Origin: Billgrantia tianxiuensis
GTDB taxonomy: Bacteria > Pseudomonadota > Gammaproteobacteria > Pseudomonadales > Halomonadaceae
Length of the DNA: 64,000 nt
NCBI RefSeq assembly: GCF_009834345.1
Contig: NZ_CP035042.1
Coordinates: 620,001-684,000 of the forward strand
Direction: 5' to 3'
The notes below the pieces were generated by a model. That model ran no database searches and was not told where the DNA came from. It saw nothing but the letters and a program-made list of their open reading frames with translations. Below are positions 20,739 through 30,740 of this stretch, piece by piece. The number at the start of each line of letters is the position of its first letter. The stretch's first letter is position 1. Position numbers and translations under genes: made by a program.

Positions 20739-21146
20739 TCACTGGCCGGAGTCGGGCCAGTCGATGGCATTTTCGCTGCCGTCGGGCAGTACCTGCCAGA
20801 AGCGGTCGGGGTCGTCGCCAGGCTGCCAGCCGCCAAGCGAGCAGCGGACCTCACAGTCGAGCCGGGTGGCGGCGTCGCGGGCGCAGTCGGCGTCGCGCGG
20901 CCACGGTGTGTGAGCGCTGTCGAACCACAGGCTGGCAAAGCCGTCGGCAGCTTTTTCCACCAGCAGCACCGGTACCTCGTGCCCCTCGTAATGGCCGCGG
21001 GTTTGCCACTTGTTACGCCCGGCGCCGCGCAGTGGAGCGGCATCCAGCATTTCGCCGAGCCAGGCATCGATGGCCTCGAATGGGGTCTGACGCAGGTAGA
21101 TCTCAATGTCCGGATAGCGCATGGGGCTCTCGTGCAAGTCTGGCAT
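20739..21146 (-). CDS. Conserved hypothetical protein downstream of dapE
   Basis: 135 residues, not recognised. It is acidic and Trp-rich (WLGEML, KWQTRGHY, LWFDSAHTPW, GGWQPGDDPDRFWQ) with three cysteines and no signal or membrane segment. It begins 20 bp after dapE stops, with GAGAGG before the ATG at 21146, so it is probably the last gene of the map-dapE operon. Composition and codon use match its neighbours. An alternative start at 21122 (MRYPDIEIYL) is possible. Confidence 0.65.
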   Translation of the reverse strand: MPDLHESPMRYPDIEIYLRQTPFEAIDAWLGEMLDAAPLRGAGRNKWQTRGHYEGHEVPVLLVEKAADGFASLWFDSAHTPWPRDADCARDAATRLDCEVRCSLGGWQPGDDPDRFWQVLPDGSENAIDWPDSGQ

Positions 21147-21165
21147 GGCGAACCTCTCGGCGCGG

Positions 21166-22338
21166 TCAGGGCTGGGCGGTGCCGTTGACGAAGAGCTTGG
21201 CCAGGATCGCTTCATAGACCTGGCTCAGATCGTCGAGATCGGCGGCGCGCACGCATTCGTTGGCCTGGTGGATGGTGGCGTTGCGTGGCCCCAGCTCTAC
21301 TACCTGGCTGCCCAACGTGGCAATGAAGCGTCCATCCGACGTGCCGCCGCTGGTCGAAAGCTGGGGCTGGCGGCCGAGCACCGCTTCCACGCCGTGCAGG
21401 GCGGCTTCCACCAGTTCGCCTTCGGCGGTCAGGAAAGGCTCGCCGTTGAGTGTCCAGTCGAGCTGATACTCGAGACCGTGGGCATCGAGTATCGCTTCGG
21501 TGCGTGAGCGCAGCTGTTCATGGGTCACTTCGGTGGAGAAGCGGAAGTTGAACACCACCTCCACATCGCCGGGGATTACATTGGTGGCCCCGGTGCCGGC
21601 ACGCAGGTTGGAGATCTGGAAGCTGGTGGCTGGGAAGAAGTCGTTGCCGCTGTCCCAGTGTTCACGTACCAACGCGTCGAGTGCCGGCAGCGCCTGGTGA
21701 ATCGGGTTGCGCGCCAGATGCGGGTAGGCCACATGGCCCTGGATTCCCCTGACGTGCAGCACGCCGCCGAGCGAGCCGCGACGACCGTTCTTGATCACAT
21801 CGCCGAGCGCGTCGGTGGAGGAGGGCTCGCCGACGATACAGTAATCGAGGCGCTCGTTGCGCTCGCGCAGGTGCTCGACCACGGCCCGAGTGCCGTCCAC
21901 CGCGGGCCCCTCCTCGTCGGAGGTGATGAGGAAAGCGATCCGCCCGTGGTGGTCGGGGTGGGCGCTGACGAAGCGCTCCACCGCAGTGATCATTGCCGCC
22001 AAGCTGCCTTTCATGTCGGCCGAACCGCGGCCGCGCAGCATGCCCTCGTCATCGATGCAGGGCTCGAAGGGGGGCGTCTCCCAGTGCACGTGGGGGCCGC
22101 TCGGCACCACGTCGGTATGGCCGGCGAAGGCCAGTACCGGGCCGTGATGGCCATGGGTCGCCCAGAAGTTCTCCACGTCGCCGAAGGGAAGGCGCTCGAT
22201 TTGGAAGCCCAGCCGCTCCAGGCGCTCTATCATCAGCGCCTGGCAGCCAAGGTCGTCGGGGGTGACCGAGGGGCGGCGAATCAGCTCGAAGGCGAGCTGC
22301 AGGGTCGCGGAGAGCCCCTGTGGATCAGTTATGGGCAT
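21166..22338 (-). CDS. dapE: Succinyl-diaminopimelate desuccinylase DapE
   Basis: Removes succinate from N-succinyl-LL-diaminopimelate in lysine and peptidoglycan precursor synthesis. The 390 residues of this M20 metallohydrolase include the metal motifs [12 protein letters not shown] (~residue 67), [10 protein letters not shown] (~residue 100) and [12 protein letters not shown] (Glu base, ~residue 135). The ATG at 22338 overlaps the end of dapD by 14 bp; an in-frame upstream ATG at 22365 is deeper in dapD and less likely. Confidence 0.95.
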   Translation of the reverse strand: MPITDPQGLSATLQLAFELIRRPSVTPDDLGCQALMIERLERLGFQIERLPFGDVENFWATHGHHGPVLAFAGHTDVVPSGPHVHWETPPFEPCIDDEGMLRGRGSADMKGSLAAMITAVERFVSAHPDHHGRIAFLITSDEEGPAVDGTRAVVEHLRERNERLDYCIVGEPSSTDALGDVIKNGRRGSLGGVLHVRGIQGHVAYPHLARNPIHQALPALDALVREHWDSGNDFFPATSFQISNLRAGTGATNVIPGDVEVVFNFRFSTEVTHEQLRSRTEAILDAHGLEYQLDWTLNGEPFLTAEGELVEAALHGVEAVLGRQPQLSTSGGTSDGRFIATLGSQVVELGPRNATIHQANECVRAADLDDLSQVYEAILAKLFVNGTAQP

Positions 22339-23350
22339 GCAGGGCCTCGTTGAGCGCGATGGCACTCTTGTTGGTCAGGCACTCGATGCGGCCGTTCTGA
22401 GAGTTGCGACGCAGCAGTAGGTCGCTCTGACCGGCCAGTTCGCGTGCCGCCACGGTCTTGACCTCTTGGCCCTGGTCGTCGAGCAGGGTGACCTTGGCCC
22501 CGGCGGTGATGTAGAGACCGGCCTCGACGGTGCAGCGATCGCCCAGCGGGATGCCGATGCCGGCGTTGGCACCGATCAGGCAGCCTTCACCCACCTTGAT
22601 GACGATGTTGCCGCCGCCGGAAAGAGTGCCCATGGTGGAGCAGCCGCCGCCCAGGTCGGAGCCTTTGCCCACCATCACGCCGGCCGAGATACGGCCCTCG
22701 ATCATGCCCGGACCCTCGGTGCCGGCGTTGAAGTTGACGAAGCCCTCATGCATCACGGTGGTGCCTTCGCCCAGGTAGGCGCCCAGGCGCACTCGCGCGG
22801 TGTCGGCGATGCGCACGCCGCTGGGCACCACGTAGTCGGTCATCTTGGGGAACTTGTCGACGCAGTCCACCGACAGCGTGCGCCCCTCCAGGCGCGCCTT
22901 GAGGCGGCGGGCGGGCAGCTCCTCGATGTCGATCGGGCCTTCGCTGGTCCAGGCCACGTTGCGCAGCAGGCCGAACATGCCGGTGAGGTCGACGCCATGC
23001 GGCTTGACCAGGCGATGCGACAGCAGGTGCAGCTTGAGGTAGACCTCGGGTGCGCTCTGCGGCGGCAGGTCGTTTTCCAGGAAGGTGGCGACCAGCGGCC
23101 GCTGGCTGGCGGCCAATGCCTCGACCAGCTCCGCCTGAGCCACGTGGCCCGCTGCCTTGAGCGCCTCGGCAAGCTTGGCACAGTGCTCCGGCAGGAAGCT
23201 GACGGCGCTATTACCGGTGGGAACGTCGAGCACCTTGCCGACAGCCTCCACCAGGCTGGCATCCGGCTTGAGCAGCGGCGCCGGATAGTAGATCTCCAGC
23301 CAATCGCCCTGGGTGTTCTGGGTGCCGATTCCGAAGGCAAAACTCAGCAT
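22325..23350 (-). CDS. dapD: 2,3,4,5-tetrahydropyridine-2,6-dicarboxylate N-succinyltransferase DapD
   Basis: Transfers succinyl from succinyl-CoA to tetrahydrodipicolinate, first step of the succinylase lysine branch. 341 residues, the long pseudomonad/actinobacterial-type DapD rather than the 274-residue E. coli form. The C-terminal half has left-handed beta-helix hexapeptide repeats ([47 protein letters not shown]). It sits directly between yffB and dapE in the operon. Confidence 0.95.
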   Translation of the reverse strand: MLSFAFGIGTQNTQGDWLEIYYPAPLLKPDASLVEAVGKVLDVPTGNSAVSFLPEHCAKLAEALKAAGHVAQAELVEALAASQRPLVATFLENDLPPQSAPEVYLKLHLLSHRLVKPHGVDLTGMFGLLRNVAWTSEGPIDIEELPARRLKARLEGRTLSVDCVDKFPKMTDYVVPSGVRIADTARVRLGAYLGEGTTVMHEGFVNFNAGTEGPGMIEGRISAGVMVGKGSDLGGGCSTMGTLSGGGNIVIKVGEGCLIGANAGIGIPLGDRCTVEAGLYITAGAKVTLLDDQGQEVKTVAARELAGQSDLLLRRNSQNGRIECLTNKSAIALNEALHAHN

Positions 23351-23382
23351 GTGGTGTCCTCACGTCTTGAAGGGGATGGGCT

Positions 23383-23727
23383 TCAGCCCTTGAGATCGTC
23401 GTAGTCGCCGTCGCGGTAGCCGACGCGTATCTCGTCGCCGGTATCGAGCAACGGCCGCTTGAGCAAGGTGGGATTGGCCATGATCAGCGCGCGGGCCTTG
23501 TTGGCGTCGAGGTCCTGCTTGTCCTCCTCGGGGAGGTTGCGCCAGGTGGTACTGCGCCGGTTGAGGGCCTCCAGCACCGGGACTCGCGCCAGGATATGCT
23601 CGAGCAGCGCCGCGGAGAGGCCGTCCTCGCGCAGGTCGTGTACCTGGTAAGGCAGTCCCTTCTCTTCCAGGGCCTTGCGCGCCTTGCGGCAGGTGTCGCA
23701 GTTCTTGATCACGAAGAGGGTTGCCAT
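23383..23727 (-). CDS. ArsC/Spx-family reductase YffB-like
   Basis: 114-residue thioredoxin-fold protein. The N-terminus TLFVIKNCDTCRKARKAL has a CxxC pair, where E. coli YffB has only one Cys. The ArsC-family helix WRNLPEEDK and the cis-Pro segment LLKRPLLDTGDEIRVGY are present. True arsenate reductase function is unlikely; a glutathione-dependent thiol reductase role is inferred for the group. Placement between dapC and dapD is conserved in pseudomonads. The start overlaps the dapC stop as TGATG; an ATG one codon earlier (ATGA overlap) is equally possible. Confidence 0.8.
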   Translation of the reverse strand: MATLFVIKNCDTCRKARKALEEKGLPYQVHDLREDGLSAALLEHILARVPVLEALNRRSTTWRNLPEEDKQDLDANKARALIMANPTLLKRPLLDTGDEIRVGYRDGDYDDLKG

Positions 23728-24926
23728 CATGCACTCCTTTCGATGAAACGGCGAATTCGATGGGCGGCTTCCACGGTAGCCTCGCGTTCGGCCACCAGTG
23801 CCAGCCGCACGCGGCCCGCACCGGGATTGATGCCATCGATGCCCAGGCGTCCCATGTAGGCGCCGGGCAGCACGCTGACATGCTCCGCGGCGAACAGGGC
23901 TCGGGTGAAGGCCTCGTCGTCGCCGCCCGGTACCGCCGGCCATAGATAGAAACTGGCCTCGGGCGCGGGAAATTCAAGCACCGGGGCGAGAATTTCGCTC
24001 ACCGCGGCGAACTTCTCGCGATAGGCGTTGCGGTTGTCGCGTACGTGGCTCTCGTCGTTCCAGGCGGTGATCGAGGCGTGCTGCAGCGGCAGCGACATGG
24101 CGCAGCCATGATAGGTGCGGTAGCGCTTGAACGGTGCGATCAGCTCGGCGTCGCCAGCGACGAACCCCGAGCGAAGCCCTGGCAGGTTGGAGCGCTTGGA
24201 GAGCGAGTGGAATACCAGGCAGCGGCGGTAGTCGTGGCGGCCGATGGCGGCGCAGGCCTCGAGCAGCCCCGGTGGTGGAGAGCCCTCGTCGAGGTAGAGC
24301 TCGGAGTAGCATTCATCGGAGGCGATGATGAAGTCGAACTCATCGGCCAGGGCGATCAGTTTCTCGAACTCGGCACGCGGCGTGACCGCACCGGTGGGGT
24401 TGCCCGGCGAGCAGAGGAAGACGACCTGCACCTCGCGCCAGGTGTCGGCCGGTACGGCATCGAAGTCGGGGCGAAAACCGCTCTCGGCCCGGCAGTCGAG
24501 ATAGAGCGGTTGACCGCCGGCGAGCAGGGTGGCGCCTTCATAGATCTGGTAGAAGGGGTTGGGCACTGCCACCCGGGCCGGACGGCTGCGGTCCAGGGCC
24601 GCCTGGACGAAGGCGAAGATCGCCTCGCGGGTACCGTTGACCGGCAGCACCTGGCGCTCGGCGTCGAGCCCCTCGAGTCCGAAGCGCTGCGTGGCCCAGC
24701 CGGCGATGGCGTCGCGCAGCTCGGGAATGCCGGCGGTGGCCGGGTAGCGGGCGAAGTCGAGCTGATGCGCCGCGAGGGTCTCCAGCGCGGCGCCGAAGGG
24801 GGCGTGCTGCGGCTCGCCGATGGTCAGCGGGATAGGTGAGAGTCCTTCGGGAGGCGTCACGCCGGACTTCAGTTTGGCAAGCCTTTCGAACGGATAGGGC
24901 TTGAGGGCGTCGAGATCGGGGTTCAT
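23727..24926 (-). CDS. dapC: Succinyldiaminopimelate transaminase DapC
   Basis: PLP-dependent class I/II aminotransferase of 399 residues that makes N-succinyl-LL-diaminopimelate from the keto acid formed by DapD. It contains LTIGEPQHAPF, YPATAGIPELRDAIAGW, CSPGNPTGAV, DECYSELYLDEG and the PLP lysine in VFHSLSKRSNLPGLRSG (~residue 237). Its place beside dapD and dapE supports this role over generic alanine/aspartate aminotransferase. The start at 24926 (MNPDLDALKPYPFERL) matches the family; an upstream in-frame ATG at 25010 is ignored. Confidence 0.92.
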   Translation of the reverse strand: MNPDLDALKPYPFERLAKLKSGVTPPEGLSPIPLTIGEPQHAPFGAALETLAAHQLDFARYPATAGIPELRDAIAGWATQRFGLEGLDAERQVLPVNGTREAIFAFVQAALDRSRPARVAVPNPFYQIYEGATLLAGGQPLYLDCRAESGFRPDFDAVPADTWREVQVVFLCSPGNPTGAVTPRAEFEKLIALADEFDFIIASDECYSELYLDEGSPPPGLLEACAAIGRHDYRRCLVFHSLSKRSNLPGLRSGFVAGDAELIAPFKRYRTYHGCAMSLPLQHASITAWNDESHVRDNRNAYREKFAAVSEILAPVLEFPAPEASFYLWPAVPGGDDEAFTRALFAAEHVSVLPGAYMGRLGIDGINPGAGRVRLALVAEREATVEAAHRIRRFIERSA

Positions 24927-25027
24927 TGGTGTCCAGGCGCCGTGGGGCGGCGTCGTTGTCGTGTCTGCAGGCAGACCGACGATTATAGGGAAGCCCCCGG
25001 CTCGCCTCAAACTTGTCGGCGCGCGCC

Positions 25028-27709
25028 TCAGCCCGCCACGTCCAGCACTTCGATCAGGCGCTCGCGCAGGCGCTGCTGACGCTCGGGGTCGGTCAGCGGT
25101 GCGCCTGACTTGTCGGTGATGAAGAAGACGTCCTCGACCCGTTCGCCCAGGGTGGCGATCTTGGCCGCCGAGAGCGAGATGTCCTGCTCCATGAAGATGC
25201 GGCCTACCCGGGCCAGCAGGCCGGGGCGGTCGGGCGCGGTCAGCTCCAGCAGGGTGCGCTCGTTGGCCGGGTCCTGCTCGATCAGCACCTCGGTGGGCAC
25301 CTTGAAGTGGCGCAGCTGGCGCGGTGTGTGACGGGTGACGATCTGGGGATAATCCTCGGGGTCATCGAGTTCCTCGACCAGGTGGGCGCGGATCTCTTCG
25401 ATGCGCCCCGGGTCGCGTATCGCACGGCCCTGGTCATCGAGCACGATGAAGGTGTTGAGCGTCCAGTCGTTGCTCGAGGTGGCGATACGCGCGTCGTGAA
25501 TCGATAGTCCCAACTGCTCCATGGCGGCGGCGGTGGCGGCGAACAGGTCGTCCACCGAGCGGGTATGGATGAAGACCTTGGTGCCCCCCTCGGACATGTC
25601 GTCGGTGGGGGCGCTTATCAGCACCAGCGGCAGCGCCGACTCGCGGTGGGCGAGGATGCCCAGGGTCTGCCAGACGATCTCGCTGGGGGCGTACTGTAGG
25701 AAATACTCCTCGCCAAGCTGTTCCCACAAGCGCTCGACCCGGCTCAGGTCGGCGCCTACCGTGGTCAGCAGCGAGCGCGCCTCGCTGCGGGTCTCGGCGA
25801 CCCACTCCTCGCGATCGAGCGGGTTGTCCAGGCCGCGCCGCAGGGCTCGCTTGGTCTCGGCGTGGAGCTGGCGCAGCAGCGATGCGCGCCAGCCGTTCCA
25901 CAGCGTCGGGTTGGTGGCATTGATGTCGGCCACGGTCAGCACGTAGAGGTAGTCCAGGCGGGTCTCGTCGCCCACCAGAGTGGCGAATTCGCGAATCACG
26001 TCGGGATCGGTGATGTCGCGCTTCTGCGCCACCATGGACATCACCAGGTGGTTTTCCACCAGCCAACTGATTAACCGGGTATCCCGTTGCGACAGGCCGT
26101 GCCGCTCGGCGAAGCGCTCCACGTCGCGGGCGCCGAGGATCGAATGGTCGCCGCCGCGCCCCTTGCCGATGTCATGGTAGAGCCCGGCGATCCACAACAG
26201 CTCCAGCTTGGGTAACTGGTGCACCAGCGCTGCCGCTACCGGGAAGTCATCGCTCGCCTGCGGTTTGCGGAACTGATGAATGCACTTGAGCAGGCGCAGG
26301 GTATGGGCGTCCACGGTGTAGATGTGGAACAGGTCATGCTGCATCAGCCCGACGGCCTGGCCGAACTCCGGCAGGTACTTGCCGAGCACGCCGTAGCGGT
26401 TCATGCGCCGGAGCTGGCGTGCCACGTTGCCGCTGGAACGCAGCAGTGACATGAACAGGTGCTGGTGGTGTTCGTCGTCGCGGTAGAGGTCGTCGATCAG
26501 ATGACGATTGTCGCGAATCAGGCGAATGGTGTCGGCACGCACGCCCTCGATCTCGGGGTGCTCGGCCATCAGCAGGAACAGCTCGAGCAAGGCGGAGGGA
26601 TGCTCGCGAAACACCGAGCGGTGGCGCGCCTTGATGTAGCTGCCCTCGATCGCGAAGCGCTCGTTGAGGGCGACGGTCTCCAGTCGCTCTCCGTCGCGCA
26701 GGATCGCCTCGTCGAAGTGCTGCAGCAGCATGTCATTGAGCCCTGCCAGCGCGGTGACATGGCGATAGTAACGCTTCATGAACTGCTCGACGGCGAGGCG
26801 CTCGGGCGTGTCGCGAAAGCCGAACAGCTCGGCGATGGTGCGCTGATGGTCGAACAGCAAGCGATCCTCGGCGCGGCCGGTGAGCATGTGCAGCGCGTAG
26901 CGCACCTGCCACAGGAAGGCCTGGCCCTGGCTCAGGATGCGCAGCTCGGCATCGTTCATGAAGCCTTCCGCCACTAGATCCTCGTAGCGCTGGCTGCCGA
27001 AGTGGCGCTTGGCCACCCAGCCGATCATCTGGATATCGCGCAGGCCGCCCGGCGAGCTCTTGATGTTGGGCTCGAGATGGTACTCGGAGTTGTTGAAGCG
27101 ATGGTGACGAGCGATCTGCTCCTGCCACTTGGCCTCGAAGAAGCGGTCGGCGGGCCACATGCTCTCGGCGGCGATGCGCGCCTTCATCGCTTCGCGCAGG
27201 GACTCCGGGCCGGCCAGAGTGCGCGACTCCATCAGGTTGGTGATGATGGTGATGTCACTCGCGGCCTCGCGTTCGCAGTCGGAGAGTGAGCGCACGCTAT
27301 GGCCAATCTCCAGCCCGATGTCCCACAGCAAGGTGATGAAGGCGGTCAACGGCCCACGGTAGGGAGTGTCGTCGTCATCCTCGAGCAGCAGCATCAGGTC
27401 GACGTCGGAATGGGGGTGCAGCTCCCCGCGGCCGTAGCCGCCCACGGCGAGCAGAGCCACGCCGTCATCGGGCCACTCCTGTAGCGACCACGCTACGCTG
27501 AGCAACTGGTCGAGGCACCAGGCCCGACCGTGTATCAGGTCGCGAATGTCGGCCCCGGCGTGGAACCGCTCGTCGAGCCGGCTCTGGATGTCGCGCAGCG
27601 CCGCCTTGAACGGGGCGATGGGGGAGCGAGTTCCTGCCAGTTCGCGTCGGAAGGTCTCGGCATCGAACAGCGATTCGTCGGGGGCGAAGCGATAGTGGTG
27701 CAGGAGCAT
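25028..27709 (-). CDS. glnD: PII uridylyltransferase/uridylyl-removing enzyme GlnD
   Basis: Senses glutamine and adds or removes UMP on PII proteins, controlling glutamine synthetase and nitrogen genes. It has 893 residues. Domains in order: nucleotidyltransferase with GGYGRGELHPHSDVDLMLLL (~residue 90), a helical linker, an HD domain with AGLYHDIGKGRGGDHS (~residue 515), and two C-terminal ACT domains (~700-790 and ~805-885, ELTAPDRPGLLARVGRIF). It follows map by 11 bp and precedes dapC, as in pseudomonads. Confidence 0.96.
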   Translation of the reverse strand: MLLHHYRFAPDESLFDAETFRRELAGTRSPIAPFKAALRDIQSRLDERFHAGADIRDLIHGRAWCLDQLLSVAWSLQEWPDDGVALLAVGGYGRGELHPHSDVDLMLLLEDDDDTPYRGPLTAFITLLWDIGLEIGHSVRSLSDCEREAASDITIITNLMESRTLAGPESLREAMKARIAAESMWPADRFFEAKWQEQIARHHRFNNSEYHLEPNIKSSPGGLRDIQMIGWVAKRHFGSQRYEDLVAEGFMNDAELRILSQGQAFLWQVRYALHMLTGRAEDRLLFDHQRTIAELFGFRDTPERLAVEQFMKRYYRHVTALAGLNDMLLQHFDEAILRDGERLETVALNERFAIEGSYIKARHRSVFREHPSALLELFLLMAEHPEIEGVRADTIRLIRDNRHLIDDLYRDDEHHQHLFMSLLRSSGNVARQLRRMNRYGVLGKYLPEFGQAVGLMQHDLFHIYTVDAHTLRLLKCIHQFRKPQASDDFPVAAALVHQLPKLELLWIAGLYHDIGKGRGGDHSILGARDVERFAERHGLSQRDTRLISWLVENHLVMSMVAQKRDITDPDVIREFATLVGDETRLDYLYVLTVADINATNPTLWNGWRASLLRQLHAETKRALRRGLDNPLDREEWVAETRSEARSLLTTVGADLSRVERLWEQLGEEYFLQYAPSEIVWQTLGILAHRESALPLVLISAPTDDMSEGGTKVFIHTRSVDDLFAATAAAMEQLGLSIHDARIATSSNDWTLNTFIVLDDQGRAIRDPGRIEEIRAHLVEELDDPEDYPQIVTRHTPRQLRHFKVPTEVLIEQDPANERTLLELTAPDRPGLLARVGRIFMEQDISLSAAKIATLGERVEDVFFITDKSGAPLTDPERQQRLRERLIEVLDVAG

Positions 27710-27720
27710 GGCGACTCGAC

Positions 27721-28512
27721 TCAGTGGTCGAGGAAGGAGAAGTCTTCCTCATGGCGCGCCGTGAGCACCTCGACGCCGGTCTCGGTGACCAGCAGCGTAT
27801 GCTCCCACTGCGCGGACAGGCTCTTGTCCCGGGTCACTGCGGTCCAGCCGTCACGCAGTACCTTGGTCTGGTGCCCGCCGACGTTGATCATCGGCTCGAT
27901 GGTCAGGCACATGCCGGCGGCCAGGGTGGCGTCGGCTTCGGGCGCGTAGCCGTCATAATGCAGCACCTGCGGGTCCTCGTGGAAGCTGGCACCGATGCCA
28001 TGACCGCAAAAGTCGCGCACCACCGAGTAGCCGTTGGTTTCGGCGTGATGCTGAATGGCACGGGCAAGCTCGGAGAGGCGCACCCCGGGACGTACCAGGG
28101 CAATGCTCTTGTACAGGCACTCCTGGGTCACGCGGCACAGTCGCTCGCCCTGGATGCTCTCGCCGATGACGTGCATCACGCTGGAGTCGCCGTGGTAGCC
28201 GTCGGCGGTCTTCACGGTGACATCGATGTTCATGATGTCGCCTTTCTTGAGCTTCTTGCCCGGGTCGGGGATGCCGTGGCAGACCACGTGGTTGATCGAA
28301 GTGCAGATCGACTTCGGAAAGCCGTGATAGTTGAGCGGTGCCGGCGTCGAGCCCAACTCGTTGACGATATAGTCGTGGCAGAGACGGTCCAGTTCGCCGG
28401 TGGTCACGCCGGCCTGGACGTGAGGGGCGATCATCTCGAGCACGCTGGCGGCCTGGCGGCCGGCCTCACGCATCTTTTCTATCTCGTCGGGCGTCTTGAT
28501 GGGTATGTTCAT
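27721..28512 (-). CDS. map: Methionine aminopeptidase, type I
   Basis: Removes the initiator methionine from nascent proteins. 263 residues, with the His of NYHGFPKSICTSINHVVCHG and the five metal ligands: D in MNIDVTVK, D in YHGDSSVM, H in CGHGIGASFHE, E in MCLTIEPM and E in QWEHTLLVT. The ATG at 28512 gives the usual MNIPIKTPDEIEKMREAG; the frame is open upstream without similarity. Divergent from rpsB, as in most gammaproteobacteria, and the first gene of the leftward operon running to 20739. Confidence 0.96.
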   Translation of the reverse strand: MNIPIKTPDEIEKMREAGRQAASVLEMIAPHVQAGVTTGELDRLCHDYIVNELGSTPAPLNYHGFPKSICTSINHVVCHGIPDPGKKLKKGDIMNIDVTVKTADGYHGDSSVMHVIGESIQGERLCRVTQECLYKSIALVRPGVRLSELARAIQHHAETNGYSVVRDFCGHGIGASFHEDPQVLHYDGYAPEADATLAAGMCLTIEPMINVGGHQTKVLRDGWTAVTRDKSLSAQWEHTLLVTETGVEVLTARHEEDFSFLDH

Positions 28513-28836
28513 GAAATCTCGGTTCAGAGGGGTTGCAGCGCCGACAACGGGGCGGCGTGGGCGGCGGGCGACTTCATCTCGTTGGCGAACTATGGTATAA
28601 AGCCGCGCGCATTCCTGCAATCGTCGCCCGCCAGGCTCGCCTGCGGCCGGCATGACAGCGAAGGCGTCGGCAGCGGGCCGCACGAGGCACAATGATGCCC
28701 ACGGCGCCGGCCGTTAATCCAACAGCCTTGAAAACACACACGTACCGGCACATGGTCCCGGGTGCTGCCGCGGTTCTTCCCGGCGGTCGGATCCATGGGG
28801 TGCGTGGAGGCCTAACCCGATTTTCAGGAGTCATCC
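28513..28836. other. 324-bp divergent control region, map / rpsB
   Basis: Holds the rpsB promoter (28573-28601) and a ~230-nt rpsB leader rich in GC stems, plus whatever promoter serves map (not identified). No ORF is credible here. In E. coli the rpsB leader is the site of autoregulation by protein S2; the long leader and conserved gene order are compatible with that here, but the fold was not computed. Confidence 0.5.
28573..28601 (+). promoter_or_regulatory. Predicted rpsB-tsf promoter with extended -10 and GC discriminator
   Basis: TTCATC at 28573-28578, a 17-bp spacer, TATAAA at 28596-28601 preceded by TG-G (extended -10), then a GCCGCGCGC discriminator. A GC-rich discriminator is typical of stringently controlled ribosomal promoters. 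Confidence 0.6.
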
Positions 28837-29583
28837 ATGGCACACGTCAACATGCGCGACCTGCTCAAGGCGGGCGCACACTTCGGTCACCAGACCCGTT
28901 ACTGGAACCCGAAGATGGGCAAGTTCATCTTCGGCGCGCGTAACAAGATCCACATCATCAACCTCGAGCACACCCTGCCGGCCCTCAACGAGGTGATCGA
29001 CGTGGTCGAGAAGATGGCCGCTTCCAACAACAAGATCATGTTCGTCGGCACCAAGCGCAGTGCGAGCAAGATCATCAAGGAAGAAGCCACCCGCGTCGGC
29101 ATGCCGTTCGTCAACCACCGCTGGCTCGGTGGTATGCTGACCAACTACAAGACCATTCGTCAGTCGATCAAGCGTCTGCGCGACCTCGAGGCCATGCGCG
29201 AGGACGGTACCTTCGACAAGCTGACCAAGAAAGAAGTCCTGATGGCGACCCGCGAGCAGGACAAGCTCGAGCGCTCCATCGGCGGCATCAAGGACATGGG
29301 CGGCCTGCCCGACGCCCTGTTCGTGATCGATGTGGACCACGAGCGTATCGCCATCAACGAGGCGAACAAGCTCGGCATCCCGGTCATCGGTGTGGTGGAT
29401 ACCAACTCCGACCCGGACGGTGTCGACTACGTGATCCCCGGCAACGATGACTCCATCCGTGCCATCCAGATCTACGTCAGGGCGATCGCCGACGCCTGCG
29501 CGCGTGCGAAGGAAGGCCGTCCCGACGAGTTCGTCGAGGTCACCGAGGGTGAAGGTGGCGACGCCACTGCCGCTGCCGAGTAA
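28837..29583 (+). CDS. rpsB: Small ribosomal subunit protein uS2
   Basis: 30S protein S2, 248 residues. It starts [20 protein letters not shown] and includes [20 protein letters not shown] and [17 protein letters not shown]. It has a CAGGAG site. First gene of the long rightward macro-operon and partner of tsf. The C-terminus is strongly acidic ([12 protein letters not shown]), as in other moderately halophilic relatives. Confidence 0.98.
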   Translation: MAHVNMRDLLKAGAHFGHQTRYWNPKMGKFIFGARNKIHIINLEHTLPALNEVIDVVEKMAASNNKIMFVGTKRSASKIIKEEATRVGMPFVNHRWLGGMLTNYKTIRQSIKRLRDLEAMREDGTFDKLTKKEVLMATREQDKLERSIGGIKDMGGLPDALFVIDVDHERIAINEANKLGIPVIGVVDTNSDPDGVDYVIPGNDDSIRAIQIYVRAIADACARAKEGRPDEFVEVTEGEGGDATAAAE

Positions 29584-29591
29584 CGGCGAGT

Positions 29592-29695
29592 CACCCGGGC
29601 CGGCAACGCCGGTCCGGGTGGGCGACCAATTCGTTCGGCCGCCCGCTACCGTTCCGCCGCGGCGGGGCGAGATTTCACCGGGCCCATGGGCCCGG
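29592..29695 (+). other. Two hairpins in the rpsB-tsf gap
   Basis: CACCCGGGCCGGC 29592-29604 pairs with GCCGGTCCGGGTG 29608-29620 (one G-U). A second, perfectly palindromic 18-mer spans 29678-29695. Without T tracts these are more likely attenuating or mRNA-protecting stems than full terminators, matching the usual higher level of rpsB/tsf than downstream genes. Confidence 0.45.
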
Positions 29696-29751
29696 CGCCC
29701 TTATTCCCAGGTTGAACCTAACCGGGTTCCACTTATCGAGAGGTGAATACC

Positions 29752-30621
29752 ATGGCAGCGATCAGCGCTTCCCAGGTCAAGGAACTGCGCGAGCGTACCG
29801 GGCTCGGCATGATGGAGTGCAAGAAGGCACTCACCGAAGCCGGTGGTGACATCGAGGTCGCCATCGAGAACCTGCGCAAGAGTTCCGGTCTGAAGGCCGC
29901 CAAGAAGGCCGGCCGTACCGCCGCCGAAGGCACCGTGGCGACTCGTGTCGCCGAAGACGGCAGCTATGGTGTGGTGGTCGAGATCAACTCCGAGACCGAC
30001 TTCGTCGCTCGCGACGACAACTTCAAGGCTTTTGCCGACAAGGTGGCCGATGCCTTCTTCGCTGCCAAGAGCGAGGACGTGGCGGCCGTGATGGCGGGCG
30101 ATCTCGAGAGCGCTCGCGAGCAACTGGTACAGAAGATCGGCGAGAACATCGGCGTGCGTCGTTGCGCCGTGGTCGAGGCGCCCGAGGGCGCGCTGGTGGG
30201 CGAGTATGTCCACGGCGGCCGTATCGGCGTGCTCACCCTGCTCAAGGGCGGTAACGCCGAGGTGGCCAAGGACGTCGCCATGCACGTGGCTGCGATCAAT
30301 CCGGCCGTGGCGCGTCCCGAGGACATGCCCCAGGAGCAGCTCGACAAGGAGAAGGCGATCATCCTGGCCCAGCCCGACATGGCCGGCAAGCCCGAGCAGA
30401 TCGCCGAGAAGATGGTCGAAGGCCGTCTGAAGAAGTACCTGGCCGAGAACAGCCTGACCGAGCAGCCCTTCGTCAAGGATCCGAACCAGTCCGTGGCCGA
30501 GTTCGTCAAGGCCGCTGGCGGCGAGGTGATCGGCTTCACTCGCTTTGAAGTGGGCGAGGGCATCGAGAAGGAAGAGGTCGACTTCGCCAAGGAAGTCATG
30601 GAACAGGCTGGCCGCCGCTAA
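29752..30621 (+). CDS. tsf: Translation elongation factor Ts
   Basis: Nucleotide exchange factor for EF-Tu, 289 residues. The N-terminal UBA-like domain has [21 protein letters not shown]; the core has [12 protein letters not shown] and the dimerisation subdomains follow. The ATG at 29752 ([14 protein letters not shown]) with GAGAGGTG upstream is preferred over the ATG three codons earlier. Confidence 0.98.
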   Translation: MAAISASQVKELRERTGLGMMECKKALTEAGGDIEVAIENLRKSSGLKAAKKAGRTAAEGTVATRVAEDGSYGVVVEINSETDFVARDDNFKAFADKVADAFFAAKSEDVAAVMAGDLESAREQLVQKIGENIGVRRCAVVEAPEGALVGEYVHGGRIGVLTLLKGGNAEVAKDVAMHVAAINPAVARPEDMPQEQLDKEKAIILAQPDMAGKPEQIAEKMVEGRLKKYLAENSLTEQPFVKDPNQSVAEFVKAAGGEVIGFTRFEVGEGIEKEEVDFAKEVMEQAGRR

Positions 30622-30645
30622 GGTCAGAGGTTCCAGTTCGATGAT

Positions 30646-30671
30646 GGCGTGCGCGCGAGCGCACGCCTTCT
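30646..30671 (+). terminator. Terminator-like hairpin after tsf
   Basis: GGCGTGCGC 30646-30654, loop GCGA, GCGCACGCC 30659-30667, followed by TTCTC. Probably a partial terminator separating rpsB-tsf from pyrH. Confidence 0.55.
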
Positions 30672-30740
30672 CGTATCCGGCCGCCACGTCGGTCGCAGCA
30701 GAGCGTTGCTTCATCCCACCTTGCGCCCAGGAGAGTTGCC

